This document shows positions 18,001 through 27,200 of a stretch of 39,191 nucleotides of DNA, piece by piece (the first letter of the stretch is position 1; every line of letters begins with the position of its first letter). This DNA is from an uncultured Pseudomonadota bacterium (GTDB taxonomy: Bacteria > Pseudomonadota > Gammaproteobacteria > Steroidobacterales > Steroidobacteraceae): the NCBI GenBank assembly GCA_946479515.1, contig CAMLGF010000032.1:1-39191 (forward strand), given 5' to 3'. A model generated the notes under the pieces. It was not told the DNA's origin. It was given only the letters and a program-made list of their open reading frames with translations, and searched no databases. The translations under genes were made by a program, and so were the position numbers.

Positions 18001-18236
18001 GCATCGTCTCGCTGGACATCGAGAACTTCGCCAACCTTCTGAACAGCGATTGGGGACGACTCAGCCAGGTGAGCTTCCCCTACGTATCGCCGGTGGTGCA
18101 GGTCAATGGCATCAACAATGGGCGCTACACGTATGCGCCCGTCTTCGGACAGACCGGGCCGCGCACCGTGGTCAACTCGATCTCCGCGCTGCCATCGGTG
18201 TGGCGCATCCAGCTCGGCATCAAGTTCCAGTTCTGA
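15057..18236 (+). CDS. Oar-like TonB-dependent outer membrane receptor with carboxypeptidase regulatory-like domain
   Basis: This 1059-residue protein has a signal peptide (residues 1-31, ending GGAFA-QE). A carboxypeptidase regulatory-like beta-sandwich lies at about 33-115 (ISATIAGRVVSTDGTPLGGA, GRFQVPGLRVGGPFRVTA). The plug domain follows (about 120-240; ITVDGIRQSDDFGLNNNGYP, FQGGTITLVTKSGTNDF), then a long beta barrel ending in the aromatic IQLGIKFQF. Oar-type proteins are large TBDRs whose ligands are mostly unknown. A GGGGA at 15046-15050, six bases before the ATG at 15057, sets the start. Its stop overlaps the start of the secreted EEP phosphoesterase (TGATG), which strongly suggests that the imported compound is related to that enzyme's product. 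Confidence 0.93.
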   Translation: MTSFSLTAVRRALAIAALVVAAQLICGGAFAQEISATIAGRVVSTDGTPLGGATVTVVHEPTGATRTVTSSADGRFQVPGLRVGGPFRVTAAKEGFEEATLDDLITALGQPTVIDLAMVGAGMQEVVVAGTRLRAAEIGATSEFSSRDIANLPSVSRDVKSIVRLDPKVIIDPTNSDAIEIAGTNSRYNSITVDGIRQSDDFGLNNNGYPTQRSPVSIDAVEAVSVRTAPFDVRDSGFQGGTITLVTKSGTNDFEGSAYYYKYNDSLVGDRSKQDDLTFQFDEKTYGATFGGPIVKDKLFFFLSYEKLERESPVDLGPTGAGLPVDVPGVSLADYNEIVDIAREVYGFDPGDLTGALPEEDEKILVKLDWNINDQHRMALAYQKSDGNAIIQNSTNNSVSLNRIASPSNWYNRAFPLEQLSLQLFSNWTDNFSTELKIGRKEVTGIQASLQGTDFAEMQVGTTQGGTVYIGPDQFRHANELENNLNQFKLSGDYRLGDHTLSAGIELEKLDVFNLFVSNSQGQYLFDSIDDFRARTAQSFTYQNAISNNADDAAASFKLDTWSLFVQDRWQITPSLSLVGGVRLDKYESGDVPPLNQNFVDRYGFDNQETFDGRQLISPRVGLTWEIDDRTTLSGGVGLFGGGSPNVWLSNSYSNTGVATSQITVNPMSPADLQAAVLTNIDGFDIPIEAQQLLVAGDGPVNAIDPDFDIPSSWRYNLSASRNFNLGFLGDDWRMGVDFIYTKVRDAVLWRDLRRIPTGTAPDGRPLYGLRPGDTRTPSSNDLLLTNTSGGSGLVSTLDISKTWRTRAGRFDLYLGYANQDIEDVNAGTSSTALSNWDNLATADINDPALATSNYEIKHRFPLSLTWRKAFFGDYDTAVGLFAERRSGRPFSYTFGGSSSVFGDPRQGSRQRQLFYVPADASEIDLAGGLTWEALDTFIENSGLARYRGRIAPRNAFTSPWYTVADLRLSQELPAFFRDTKGIVSLDIENFANLLNSDWGRLSQVSFPYVSPVVQVNGINNGRYTYAPVFGQTGPRTVVNSISALPSVWRIQLGIKFQF

Positions 18237-19498
18237 TGCGGCGGCTGCTGCTGGCCGCTCTGGCCATGGCCGGCGTTACCGCGCCGGCCATGGCAGCGGC
18301 CGCCAGTCGCATGTCGCCACCGCCGATTCGCATCGCGACGTTCAATTGCAGCTTCAACCGCGCGTCGCCAGGCGAGCTGCGCCGCGAACTCGCCACCGCG
18401 GACTCCGCCCAGGCGCGCGCCGTCGCCGAAATCATCCAGCGAGTGCGCCCCGACATCCTGCTGCTGCAGGAATTCGACTACGACGCGCACGGCGAGGCGA
18501 TCGCGGCCTTCCAGGCGAACTATCTCGCGAAACCGCAGCACGACGCGCGGCCCCTGCACTTCGAGCATGTGTTCTTCGCCGAGTCGAATACCGGCCAGCC
18601 GTCGGGCTTCGATCTCGACAACGACGGCAGCACCGCGGGCGCGCAGGATGCGCTCGGCTTCGGCGAGTTCCCCGGCCAGTACGCCATGGTGCTGCTGTCG
18701 CGCTTCCCCATCGACGCCACGCGTGCGCGCACCTTCCGCCGCTTCCGCTGGGGCGACATGCCTGGCGCGCGCCTGCCCGACGATCCGGCGACCGCCGCGC
18801 CCGCCGACTGGTACTCGCCACAGGAACTCGCGGTGCTGCCGCTGTCCTCGAAGAGCCATTGGGACGTGCCGGTGCGCATCGGCGACCACACGCTGCACGT
18901 GCTCGCCAGCCATCCCACGCCCCCGTCCTTCGACGGCCCCGAGGACCGCAACGGGCTGCGCAACCACGATGAGGTGCGCTTCTGGAGCGATTACCTCTCG
19001 GGCGCGGGCTACATGACGGACGATGGCGGCCGGCGCGGGGGCTTCACGGGCCGCAACTTCGTGGTGATGGGCGACCAGAACTCCGACCCGGCGGATGGGG
19101 CCAGCGCACACGACGCCATCCGCGCGCTGCTGGCCCACCCGCGTGTCAACGCCACGTTCACACCCGCGAGCGCAGGCGCCGTGCAGGCCGCCCGGGCCCA
19201 GGGCGGCGCCAATGCCGCGCACCAGGGCGAGCCGGCGCAGGACACGGCGGATTTCAGCGACCGCGCCGCCGGCAACCTGCGCGTGGACTATCTACTGCCC
19301 TCGCGGCACCTCACGGTGTGCGATGGCGGGGTGTTCTGGCCGCGCCGCGACCAGCCGCAGGCCGCGCTCGTCTGGGGTGACGATCCGCCACCCAGCTCCG
19401 ATCACCGGCTGGTGTGGATCGACGTCATCGCAGCGCCAGCTCGATGCCCACCGGGCAGTGGTCCGACAGCCAGTGTGCCTGCGCGTCCGCGTCGTTGA
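18236..19498 (+). CDS. Secreted endonuclease/exonuclease/phosphatase (EEP) family protein
   Basis: This 420-residue exported protein has a signal peptide (MRRLLLAALAMAGVTAPAMA) and an EEP (DNase I-like) metallo-phosphoesterase domain. Motifs in order are RIATFN (32-37), the metal-binding glutamate in DILLLQEFDYD (Glu79), a catalytic histidine in VLASHPTPPSFDG, VMGDQNSDPADG near 278 (usually GDFN; here Phe is Gln) and SSDHRLVWID near 387. The catalytic residues are present, so a nuclease or other phosphodiesterase/phosphatase activity in the periplasm or outside is expected; the substrate cannot be read from sequence. The ATG overlaps the TBDR stop by one base. The last 25 residues (PPGSGPTASVPARPRR) are proline/arginine-rich. 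The 3' end overlaps the convergent HAD-EEP gene by 74 bases (19425-19498). Confidence 0.9.
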   Translation: MRRLLLAALAMAGVTAPAMAAAASRMSPPPIRIATFNCSFNRASPGELRRELATADSAQARAVAEIIQRVRPDILLLQEFDYDAHGEAIAAFQANYLAKPQHDARPLHFEHVFFAESNTGQPSGFDLDNDGSTAGAQDALGFGEFPGQYAMVLLSRFPIDATRARTFRRFRWGDMPGARLPDDPATAAPADWYSPQELAVLPLSSKSHWDVPVRIGDHTLHVLASHPTPPSFDGPEDRNGLRNHDEVRFWSDYLSGAGYMTDDGGRRGGFTGRNFVVMGDQNSDPADGASAHDAIRALLAHPRVNATFTPASAGAVQAARAQGGANAAHQGEPAQDTADFSDRAAGNLRVDYLLPSRHLTVCDGGVFWPRRDQPQAALVWGDDPPPSSDHRLVWIDVIAAPARCPPGSGPTASVPARPRR

Positions 19499-21173
19499 AC
19501 ACCACGCGCACGAACGATTTCTTCAGCACCGTCTTCGCCAGATCGCGGCCGAGCAGGATGCTGTCGATGTACTCGCGATATTCACTGCCGCTGGTGCAGG
19601 GCGTGAACCGCTGCCGGGCCGTGATGTCGGTGAGCTTCGCGGCCGCCGGTACGCCATCGTCGATCTCCGCATAGACATTGAGCTGCCGGCCGTCGCCGTC
19701 GCGTGCCGGGCCTTGCTCGACCGAGAACCGCCGGTTGAAATCGCCGAGCACGCCGAAACGATGGGCGGCGTTGGCCTCGGCCTCGATCCAGGACTCGAGC
19801 GGCGCCACCTGCCGCGACAACAGTTCGCAATTGCGACCCGGCGCCGTGAGCGGGCCCGCCGGGCAACCGGACTTCAGGTGCACCGACATCAGGCGGAACT
19901 CGTGCGCCGTGCCCGGAAAAAACGTGGCCACCACCCCGCGGCGCACGGCGTTGTCGAGCGACAGCGGCTGGTATTCGGGCTCGCAGCGGAACGGCAGGCC
20001 GCGCCGGATCGCAAAGCCGTTCTTCTGTGGGTGGGCGCGCGTGCTGAAGCAGAAGTCGTAGCCCGGAAACACCTGCGCCGCCGCTTCGGGCCCATCGACC
20101 TCCTGCAATGCGACGATGTCGGCCCGCAGCTCGGCGGCATAGCGGCGCAGCGAGGCAAAATCCGCCGGCGTGCGCGGCTCGCGGCGGGTGATCGCGCAGG
20201 GCAGCGTCCGCTCGTCGCCGCCCACGAGGCCGCCGTTCTCGGCGCAGGAGCTGGCCAGGGCCGTCTGGGTCTCTGGCAACATCAGGTATTCGATGTTCCA
20301 GGTGGCGATGCGCACCTTGCGGGCATCGTCGCGCCAGGGACCGCCGCCCGGCAGCTCCAGCACGGCCGGCTCGGTGCGCAGACCGGCGTAGCGCTTCCCG
20401 GTGGAATTGAATTCACGTACCCATGATCCGTAGATCGGATTGGGCAGCACGAACCAATTCACCCCGAAACGCCAATCGAGTCGCGCGCGGTCGCCCGCGA
20501 AAGTGCGCACGTCGACGAAGTCGCCGAGATCGTCACCCACCATCGCGATGATGCGGTAGTTGGCAGCGATGAAGGCACGCCGCTGCGACTTGCCGTGCCA
20601 GTCGGGGCGCTCGCCGCGCATCAGCAGGCGCGCCGGGTCGGCGGCGGGCTCGATGCCGAGCCGCACCAGGTTGCGCAGCGTGGCGGCTTTGCCCGGGCAG
20701 GAATCTGCCGCGGTGGGCGGCGGCCAGTCGCATTCGCGATTCGACACGTAGAACACCGTGTGGCCCAGCCTTCGCGCCGCGGCGATGAACTCGCGCGCGC
20801 CCGGCACGGCCTCCGCCTGACCCGCGGCCACCCACTCGCCCCAGGTCTTGTCGTCGAATGCGACATGGTCGCGCACCAGACGCGCCTGGTAGACGGTGTT
20901 GTCGAGCACGGTCTCGTCGAGATCGAGCACCACGGCCGTGGGCATGCGCGCCAGCTGCTCGGCGGGCACGTCCATCTGCTCCAGGGCGGCGGTGCCCGCC
21001 GCGGGGTTGGCGATGCGCTCCGTGGCGAGCCGGTACACCTGCTCGGTGCCGGCGCGATATTCGGGGGAGCGCTGCATCCACAGCGTGGCGTTGAGCTGCT
21101 CGACACTGGGGTCGGCCGCGTCCGCGACACCCGCCAGGAGACAAAGCGCTGCACAGATCCATCGTGAACGCAT
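19425..21173 (-). CDS. Secreted fusion of HAD acid phosphatase and EEP phosphoesterase
   Basis: This 582-residue protein has a signal peptide (MRSRWICAALCLLAGVADA) and two unrelated phosphoesterase domains. Residues 24-275 are a class C (e(P4)/OlpA-like) HAD acid phosphatase. The motifs are VVLDLDETVLDN with Asp84 and Asp86, FYVSNRE with Ser144, the lysine of GKSQRR (Lys195) and GDDLGDF (214-215). Residues 286-582 are an EEP domain with RIATWNIEYL, DIVALQEVDG (Glu358), SVHLKSGC (His432), VLGDFNRRF (477-480), YIDSIL and LSDHCPVG (570-572). Both catalytic sets look complete. Known class C enzymes release nucleosides from nucleotides in the periplasm, so the fusion could combine phosphodiester cleavage with dephosphorylation. 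ATG 21173 gives a clean signal peptide; ATG 21185 is an alternative. Confidence 0.88.
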   Translation of the reverse strand: MRSRWICAALCLLAGVADAADPSVEQLNATLWMQRSPEYRAGTEQVYRLATERIANPAAGTAALEQMDVPAEQLARMPTAVVLDLDETVLDNTVYQARLVRDHVAFDDKTWGEWVAAGQAEAVPGAREFIAAARRLGHTVFYVSNRECDWPPPTAADSCPGKAATLRNLVRLGIEPAADPARLLMRGERPDWHGKSQRRAFIAANYRIIAMVGDDLGDFVDVRTFAGDRARLDWRFGVNWFVLPNPIYGSWVREFNSTGKRYAGLRTEPAVLELPGGGPWRDDARKVRIATWNIEYLMLPETQTALASSCAENGGLVGGDERTLPCAITRREPRTPADFASLRRYAAELRADIVALQEVDGPEAAAQVFPGYDFCFSTRAHPQKNGFAIRRGLPFRCEPEYQPLSLDNAVRRGVVATFFPGTAHEFRLMSVHLKSGCPAGPLTAPGRNCELLSRQVAPLESWIEAEANAAHRFGVLGDFNRRFSVEQGPARDGDGRQLNVYAEIDDGVPAAAKLTDITARQRFTPCTSGSEYREYIDSILLGRDLAKTVLKKSFVRVVFNDADAQAHWLSDHCPVGIELALR

Positions 21174-21291
21174 GGAGGTCACCATCCGAGGAGAGTATCG
21201 GCGAAGTATTTCACAGCGATGGTGTGCGCGGCGATCCGCCGCGCGCGACGCGGATCCTTCCGGCCGAGCGCCGGTCGAGCGGTGATGCAGC

Positions 21292-24000
21292 TCAGCCGGT
21301 TTCGGCCAGCGTCCCCGCACTCTGCCAGTCGTTCGCCTCGAGCAGATCGAGAGGATCCACGCGCAGATAGCGCAGCGCGTCGCTGGCCGCACAGGGTTTG
21401 GCGAACAGGAAACCCTGGGCATAGGTGCAGCCCATGCTGCGCAGGATCTCCAGCTGTTGCCAGGTTTCGATGCCCTCGGCCACCACCTGGATGTTCAGGC
21501 TGCGCGCCATGGCGATCACCGCGCTGACGATGGCATGGTCGGAAGGATCGGTGGCGATGTCGCGCACGAAGCTGCGGTCTATCTTGAGCGAGTCGACGCG
21601 CCAGCGCTTGAGATAGGACAACGAGGAATAGCCGGTGCCGAAATCGTCGATCGCGATCTTGACGCCCAGGTCACGCAAGGACGCCAGCGCGTCCTCGCGG
21701 AACTCACCGGTGCGCGTCTCGAACAGCGAACCCTCCGTGAGTTCGAGCGCGATGAGCTGCGGGCCGATGCGATTGCGCTGCATGGCCTGCTGGATGAGCT
21801 CGCGCAGTTTCGTGCGCTCCAGCTGCACCGCCGACACGTTCATCGAGACGGGCACCAGGTGCGCTTCCTGCTCGCGCCAGTGCGTGATGTCGCGGCCGAT
21901 GCGATCGAGCACGAACTGGCCGATGGGAATGATGAGGCCGGTTTCCTCGGCCACTTCGATGAAACGCTCGGGCGACACGTAGCCCTGCGTCGGGTGCTTC
22001 CAGCGCAGCAGCGCCTCCAGCCCGGCGACGCGGCGGGTGTGGATGTCGATGATCGGCTGGTAGTGCACGTCGAACTGCTGCAGCTTGAGCGCGGCACGCA
22101 GGCTGGACTCGATGGCCACGCGTTCCTTCAGGGTGCGGTCCATCTGCGGCGAGAACACCTGGAAGTTGTTCCGGCCCATGTCCTTGGCCTGGTACATGGC
22201 CGTGTCCGAGTGCTTGAGCAGCTCGCCCATGGTCGCGCCGTCGCGCGGGAACAGGCTCACGCCGATGCTCACGGTGACCACGAGCGCGCGGCCGTCGACC
22301 ATGACCGGGGCGCTCAGTACTTCGTTGATGCGCGTGGCGGCGATGGCCACTTCGTCCGGCACGTGGACCTTGTGCAGCACCACGACGAATTCGTCGCCTC
22401 CCATGCGCACGACGATGTCCGCCGGTCGCACCGCCGCGCGCACGCGCTTGGCGATCTCCTGCAGCAGCTTGTCGCCGACCTCGTGGCCGCGCGAGTCGTT
22501 GATGTGCTTGAAGCGGTCAAGGTCCAGGAACAGCACCGCGAGCATCTGGCCCGCTTCGCGGCTGCGCGCCAGCGCCTCGGGCAAGTGCGCCTGCAGGAAC
22601 AATCGATTGGGCAGGCCGGTGAGCGTGTCGTGATTGGCGAGCTTGTCGAGGCGCTGCTGGTTGGCGAGCAGCTGCGACTGCGCCTTCTTGCGCTCCGACA
22701 GGTCGCGCATCAGGTAGGACACCAGGCGCCGGTCGCGCGACTCGATCGGTACGCAGCTCACTTCCACGTCGATCTGCCGGCCGTCCTTGAGCCACTGCAC
22801 GAGTTCGATGCCGCGCGAAGGTTCGACGCGCGCCAGCGTGGCGATCACCGGGTCCTGCGAGTCGTTCGGGCCGCGCAACACCGAGAGGATCGAGCGCCCG
22901 CGCAACTCATCCAGCGCGAAGCCGAGCTGCTGTTGCACGGCCGGGTTGGCGTCGACGATCTCGCCAGTACGTGCGTCCGCGATCAGCAGGCCGTCCTGGG
23001 CCTGCTCGATGATGGCGCGATAGCGCGACTCCAGTGCCAGGCGATCGGCATTCAGGCGGCGCGAACGCGCCACGAGCAGCGCCGCCACGGCCGTGAAACC
23101 GGCAACCAGCAGGCCCAGTAGGATGGTCTGGTACAGCGTCGTGCGCGTCGCCTGTGCATACGCGCTGCGCGGGATCTCGAGCTGCACCAGCCAGATGGGG
23201 GTGCCCAGCTGGTCGCGCAGGATGAGATAGCCGTTGACGGCGCTGCGCCCCGAGACGCGCGTGAGCATGTTCGCGGTGAGCGGCGAGCTGCGCACCCAGG
23301 TGCGCACGTCCTCCGGCACGCCCGATCGCTCCAGGCCCGCGACCGGAAAGCCGGTGACCGGCCAGGGCGAGAACCGGCCCATGCGTTCGATCACCCGCGG
23401 CGTGAAGGCGCGCGCGAAAGCGAGCCAACCCTGCGGCTGCCCCGTGCCAGAGCCGTCGAAGATGGGGCGCACGGCGAAGATGCCCGGGCCACGTGCCCGC
23501 TGCACGATGCCCGTGACGTGATCCGTGGGGCCGTTGAGCTGGCCGGAGGTGACGGCCTGTCGGATCACCGCGAGCAGCTCGGTGTCCGGCGGAATCTCGT
23601 ACTGCTGCACCGAGGCGGCATCCAGCGCCAGCGAGGCACGCGTCTCGAGATTGCGGTCGAGCACCAGGAAAGTGTCCACCTCGAGCCGCACCAGCGCGGC
23701 GGTGTTGAACGACTGCGCGAAGAACTCGGGCCGGTTGCCGCGGGCGAATTCCGCGGTCTCGTTCCAGATCGCATAGTCGGACATGCCGTGGTACAGGTCT
23801 TCGAGCTCGCTGGCGAAGCCGCGCTGCAACTGCTGGCTCTGCATGTCGACGTCGCGCGATTCGATGTCGGTGACGTTGCTCAACCAGGCGCGCTGCGACC
23901 ATCCATAGAAAACCACGAGAATGACCGCGACCACCGCCCCGATGACGGGCAGCGGCGATTGCCGGATCCTGCTTTTTGCTTCCGGTGGTGTGCGGGTCAT
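21292..24000 (-). CDS. CHASE4-PAS-GGDEF-EAL cyclic-di-GMP signalling protein
   Basis: This 902-residue membrane protein controls the second messenger c-di-GMP. A membrane helix at about residues 17-36 precedes a periplasmic CHASE4-like sensor (LEDLYHGMSDYAIWNETAEF). A second helix (TLYQTILLGLLVAGFTAVAA) follows near 285-305. A PAS domain lies at about 320-430 (YRAIIEQAQDGLLIADARTG). The cyclase domain has an intact MGGDEF near residue 533, with an inhibitory-site RPAD five residues before GGDEF. The phosphodiesterase domain has EALLRW near 661, NVSAVQLE, ELTEGSLF, IDDFGTGYSSL, KIDRSFV and AEGIET. Both active sites appear complete, so the net activity is not predictable. ATG 24000 places the first helix at the N-terminus. 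Confidence 0.93.
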   Translation of the reverse strand: MTRTPPEAKSRIRQSPLPVIGAVVAVILVVFYGWSQRAWLSNVTDIESRDVDMQSQQLQRGFASELEDLYHGMSDYAIWNETAEFARGNRPEFFAQSFNTAALVRLEVDTFLVLDRNLETRASLALDAASVQQYEIPPDTELLAVIRQAVTSGQLNGPTDHVTGIVQRARGPGIFAVRPIFDGSGTGQPQGWLAFARAFTPRVIERMGRFSPWPVTGFPVAGLERSGVPEDVRTWVRSSPLTANMLTRVSGRSAVNGYLILRDQLGTPIWLVQLEIPRSAYAQATRTTLYQTILLGLLVAGFTAVAALLVARSRRLNADRLALESRYRAIIEQAQDGLLIADARTGEIVDANPAVQQQLGFALDELRGRSILSVLRGPNDSQDPVIATLARVEPSRGIELVQWLKDGRQIDVEVSCVPIESRDRRLVSYLMRDLSERKKAQSQLLANQQRLDKLANHDTLTGLPNRLFLQAHLPEALARSREAGQMLAVLFLDLDRFKHINDSRGHEVGDKLLQEIAKRVRAAVRPADIVVRMGGDEFVVVLHKVHVPDEVAIAATRINEVLSAPVMVDGRALVVTVSIGVSLFPRDGATMGELLKHSDTAMYQAKDMGRNNFQVFSPQMDRTLKERVAIESSLRAALKLQQFDVHYQPIIDIHTRRVAGLEALLRWKHPTQGYVSPERFIEVAEETGLIIPIGQFVLDRIGRDITHWREQEAHLVPVSMNVSAVQLERTKLRELIQQAMQRNRIGPQLIALELTEGSLFETRTGEFREDALASLRDLGVKIAIDDFGTGYSSLSYLKRWRVDSLKIDRSFVRDIATDPSDHAIVSAVIAMARSLNIQVVAEGIETWQQLEILRSMGCTYAQGFLFAKPCAASDALRYLRVDPLDLLEANDWQSAGTLAETG

Positions 24001-24154
24001 AGCGTGAACTGCGTCACGTGCGCTGGGAGAGCCACCATGCAGTGTGCCCGCCACACCCTTACGCGCAGCACCGAACCGCGCACAGTTTTCCGCAATGCGG
24101 CCGGAAAAGCGGCCCCGGCGAGGAGTCCGCCGGGGGATTCGTGGGGCCCGGTCA

Positions 24155-24186
24155 CCCGCGCAGTCCGGTGCGGCGGACTGCGCGGG
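24155..24186. terminator. Strong GC hairpin, possible terminator of the second TBDR gene
   Basis: CCCGCGCAGTCCG (24155-24167) and CGGACTGCGCGGG (24174-24186) form a perfect 13-bp stem with a six-base loop. It lies about 25 bases after the stop of the minus-strand TBDR. No T tract follows on either strand, so it may act as an mRNA-stabilising hairpin or a weak terminator. Confidence 0.5.
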
Positions 24187-24211
24187 CGCGGCCATCCCGC
24201 CTCGCGACGCG

Positions 24212-27200
24212 TCAGAGCGTCAGGCGGAACCCGGCAAAGATCTGCCGCCCGGTGCTCGAGTACTGCGTCACCAGCGGCTCGTCCTGGTAGGCCCAGCGAT
24301 CCTCGGTCTGGTTGGTGAGGTTGAGCCCTTCGAGCGTGAACTGCAGATAGTCCGTCGCCTGGAACTTCAACGCCGCATCGACGTTGCGCGTGGCCTCGCT
24401 GCCCAGGAAGTCGTTGATGAGCGGCGAATTGCACTCGCCGGGCGCGCAGGTGCCGGCGGCCAGCGGGTAGTTGGTCACGTAGCGGTCGCGGTAGGCCCAG
24501 GACACGCGCGCACTCCATTTCGGAGTCTCGTAGTACAGCGTGGCATTGGCCGATTTCGGCGACGCACCCGTGAACGGCCCGTTGGAGACGATGCCGGCCA
24601 CCGGATCGATGATGTAGCCGAGTTCCGAGGTGAGCTTGGTGAAGTTGGCCTGGACGCCGAAGTTCTTCATCCAGCCCGGCAGGAAGGTGAGGTCCTGCTG
24701 GTAACTGAGCTCGTAGCCGTTGATGGTGCCGCCGGGCGCATTCTGGAACTGGCGGATCGAATAGACACCGGCAGTGCCGCCCGGTCCACCCGTCTCCAGC
24801 CAGATCTGCTGCTGCGCCGTCTGCGTCTCCAGGAACGAGGCATACGCATCCGCACCGAGAATCTCCTGGATGGTGCCTTCGGTCGACACGGTCTGCGGGA
24901 AATTGGTCACGTCCTTCTTGAACCATGCCAGCGACAGCAGGCCGCCTTCGTTGAAGTACCACTCCAGGCTCAGGTCGAAGTTTTCCGCGCGGAATGGTGC
25001 GAGCCTGGGATTGCCGATGGTCAGCGACCCGACCGATCCCATCGCCGAGGGCGTGGAGATGCCCGTGATGGTCGGCGCGAGATTGCCGAGCTGCGGCCGC
25101 GCCATGACCTTGGCCCAGCCGGCGCGCAGCAGCAGCTCGTCCGAGATCTCAAAGGCCACGTTGATCGACGGCAGATCGTCGGAGTAATCGTGATGCGCCT
25201 CCAGCGGTCGCGGGCCGGTGGAACCCACGTTGGTTGTGAAACCCGAGGACACCACGCGCGTATCGGCATTGCGCTGGCCGATGTTGCCGAACAACCGGTG
25301 CTCGAACAGCTGCGTGTCGAAGTTCAGCTGCACGAAGTAGCTGGTGTCGTACTCGTCGACGCCGAACTGATTTCCCGGATTGGAGAAATACGAGAGACGC
25401 CAGTCGCCGTACTCGTTGACGCAGTTGCAGTCGAAGCCGATGGCCTCCTGCCACGCACTCATGTTGGGCGCGAAGAATGACCGCGGCGCGCCTTGCGGCA
25501 GATCGAGGCCGTCGCCGAAATCGTAGACGCGCCCGAGGTCTGACGCGGTGAGCCCCAGCTCCAGCAGGCTGGGATTCAGCACCTCGTTGGTCAGGCGCTG
25601 ACCCTGATTGGTCTTGAACTTGTACTCCCGGCGCGTTCCGCCGAACTCCAGCTTCAGCGCCTCGTTGACGGCGAGCTCGAAGTTCAGGTGACCGCCCTGG
25701 TAGTCGTTGTCGGTCTCACGCTGGTAGTGGCGGATCGCGGAGAATCCCTTGACGATGGACCAGTTGTTCGGGTCCGCGAGGTTGAATCCGTAGCTGATGC
25801 GCGGCATCGAGCCATGGTCGCGTTCGTCGTAGACGAAGGTTTCGGGGGTGTTCATGCGATTGAACTCGACCAGCAGGCCCTGGTTGTCGTTCATCGAGCG
25901 CGACCGACCGAACAATGCGTCCATCTTCAGGAACTCGCCGATGTCCTGCTGCAGGTTGATCGAGGCCTGCTGGAACTTCGTCGTGAAGTACGAGGAGTCG
26001 GTGGTCGAACGCCAGTCGATGTTGCGCAGCTCCAGATAGTCGGCGTTGCCGGCCGGCGAGACGTGCGCGGCCAGCACGTCCACGCCGGGCCGACCCAGGA
26101 ACAGGTCGCGCGCGTACATGTTGTTGGCCGCGGCGACCGCGGAGGCCCCCGCGTATCCCACCGAACCCGGATTGTTGTAGTAGTCGAAGGGCTCGAGATT
26201 GTTGGGGTTGGTGCTCCAGCTCGTCGAGTTCAGGCCCGCGAACACGCCACCCGCCATCGCCCCGGTACCGCCGCAGTCGATCGGATCGATGTACGCCGTG
26301 CCCGCGCGCGACGTGCAGGTCGCGTACGTGCCGCGACGCTGTGCCATGGTCGTGCTGCCGGAAGGATTCTGGAACGTCGAGTTGGTGTTGTTGCGATTGA
26401 GACCGACCGACTGGATCTGGTTCACGTCGCTCTTCTGCTCGAACTTAGAGTACACCGCGTCGAAGCTCACCAGGGTGGACTCGGTCGGTTGCCACTGCAG
26501 CGCGATCGTGGCGCCCAGGCGTTCCTGCGCGAGATCCTGCTGCTCGATGTTGAGCAAGGAGGGAATGCGCACGATCGAATCGGTGAAGTCCCCCGGTGTG
26601 TTGAAGGGCGCGCCGGGATACAGCGCGGCATAGGCCGCCGGATCCGATCCGCGCAGCGCCTCGATGGCGATGGGATTGCTGAACGCGCTGCCGAAGTCGG
26701 TGCCCTCGGGCGCGGCAAAGCCGGCGCGCGCGGGGTCCTCGTTGCCCGTCCACACGCTGCTGCGATACAGGTAGTCGGATTGCCCCGCCTGGCGCCGGTA
26801 GCGATCGATTTCCGACTCGCGATCGCTGTAGGCGACGGAGGCCGAGAAACCGAGCGTATGGTCGAGCCACTGATCCGCGAACAACGCCGCGAAGCGCGGG
26901 TTGTGCGTGCCGCCGTTCTCGTAGAAGGCGTCCTCGGCGGAAAACGCAATGCGGCGGTCCTTGTAGTCGAGCGGCTTGCCGGTCACCAGGTCGACGGTGG
27001 CGCCCAGCGAGCCTTCGTCGGTGCTGGCCGATGCCGTCTTGCGCACCTGCAGCGCGCTGAACAGGTCGGAGGCGAACACGTTGAAGTCGAAGCCGCGGCC
27101 GCGGTTCGGCGATGCGCCCGAGTCGCTGGCGGCCGCCGTGGACAGGGTCTCGAGCCCATTGAGGCGCACGCGCGTGAAATCGCTGCCGAGACCGCGCACG

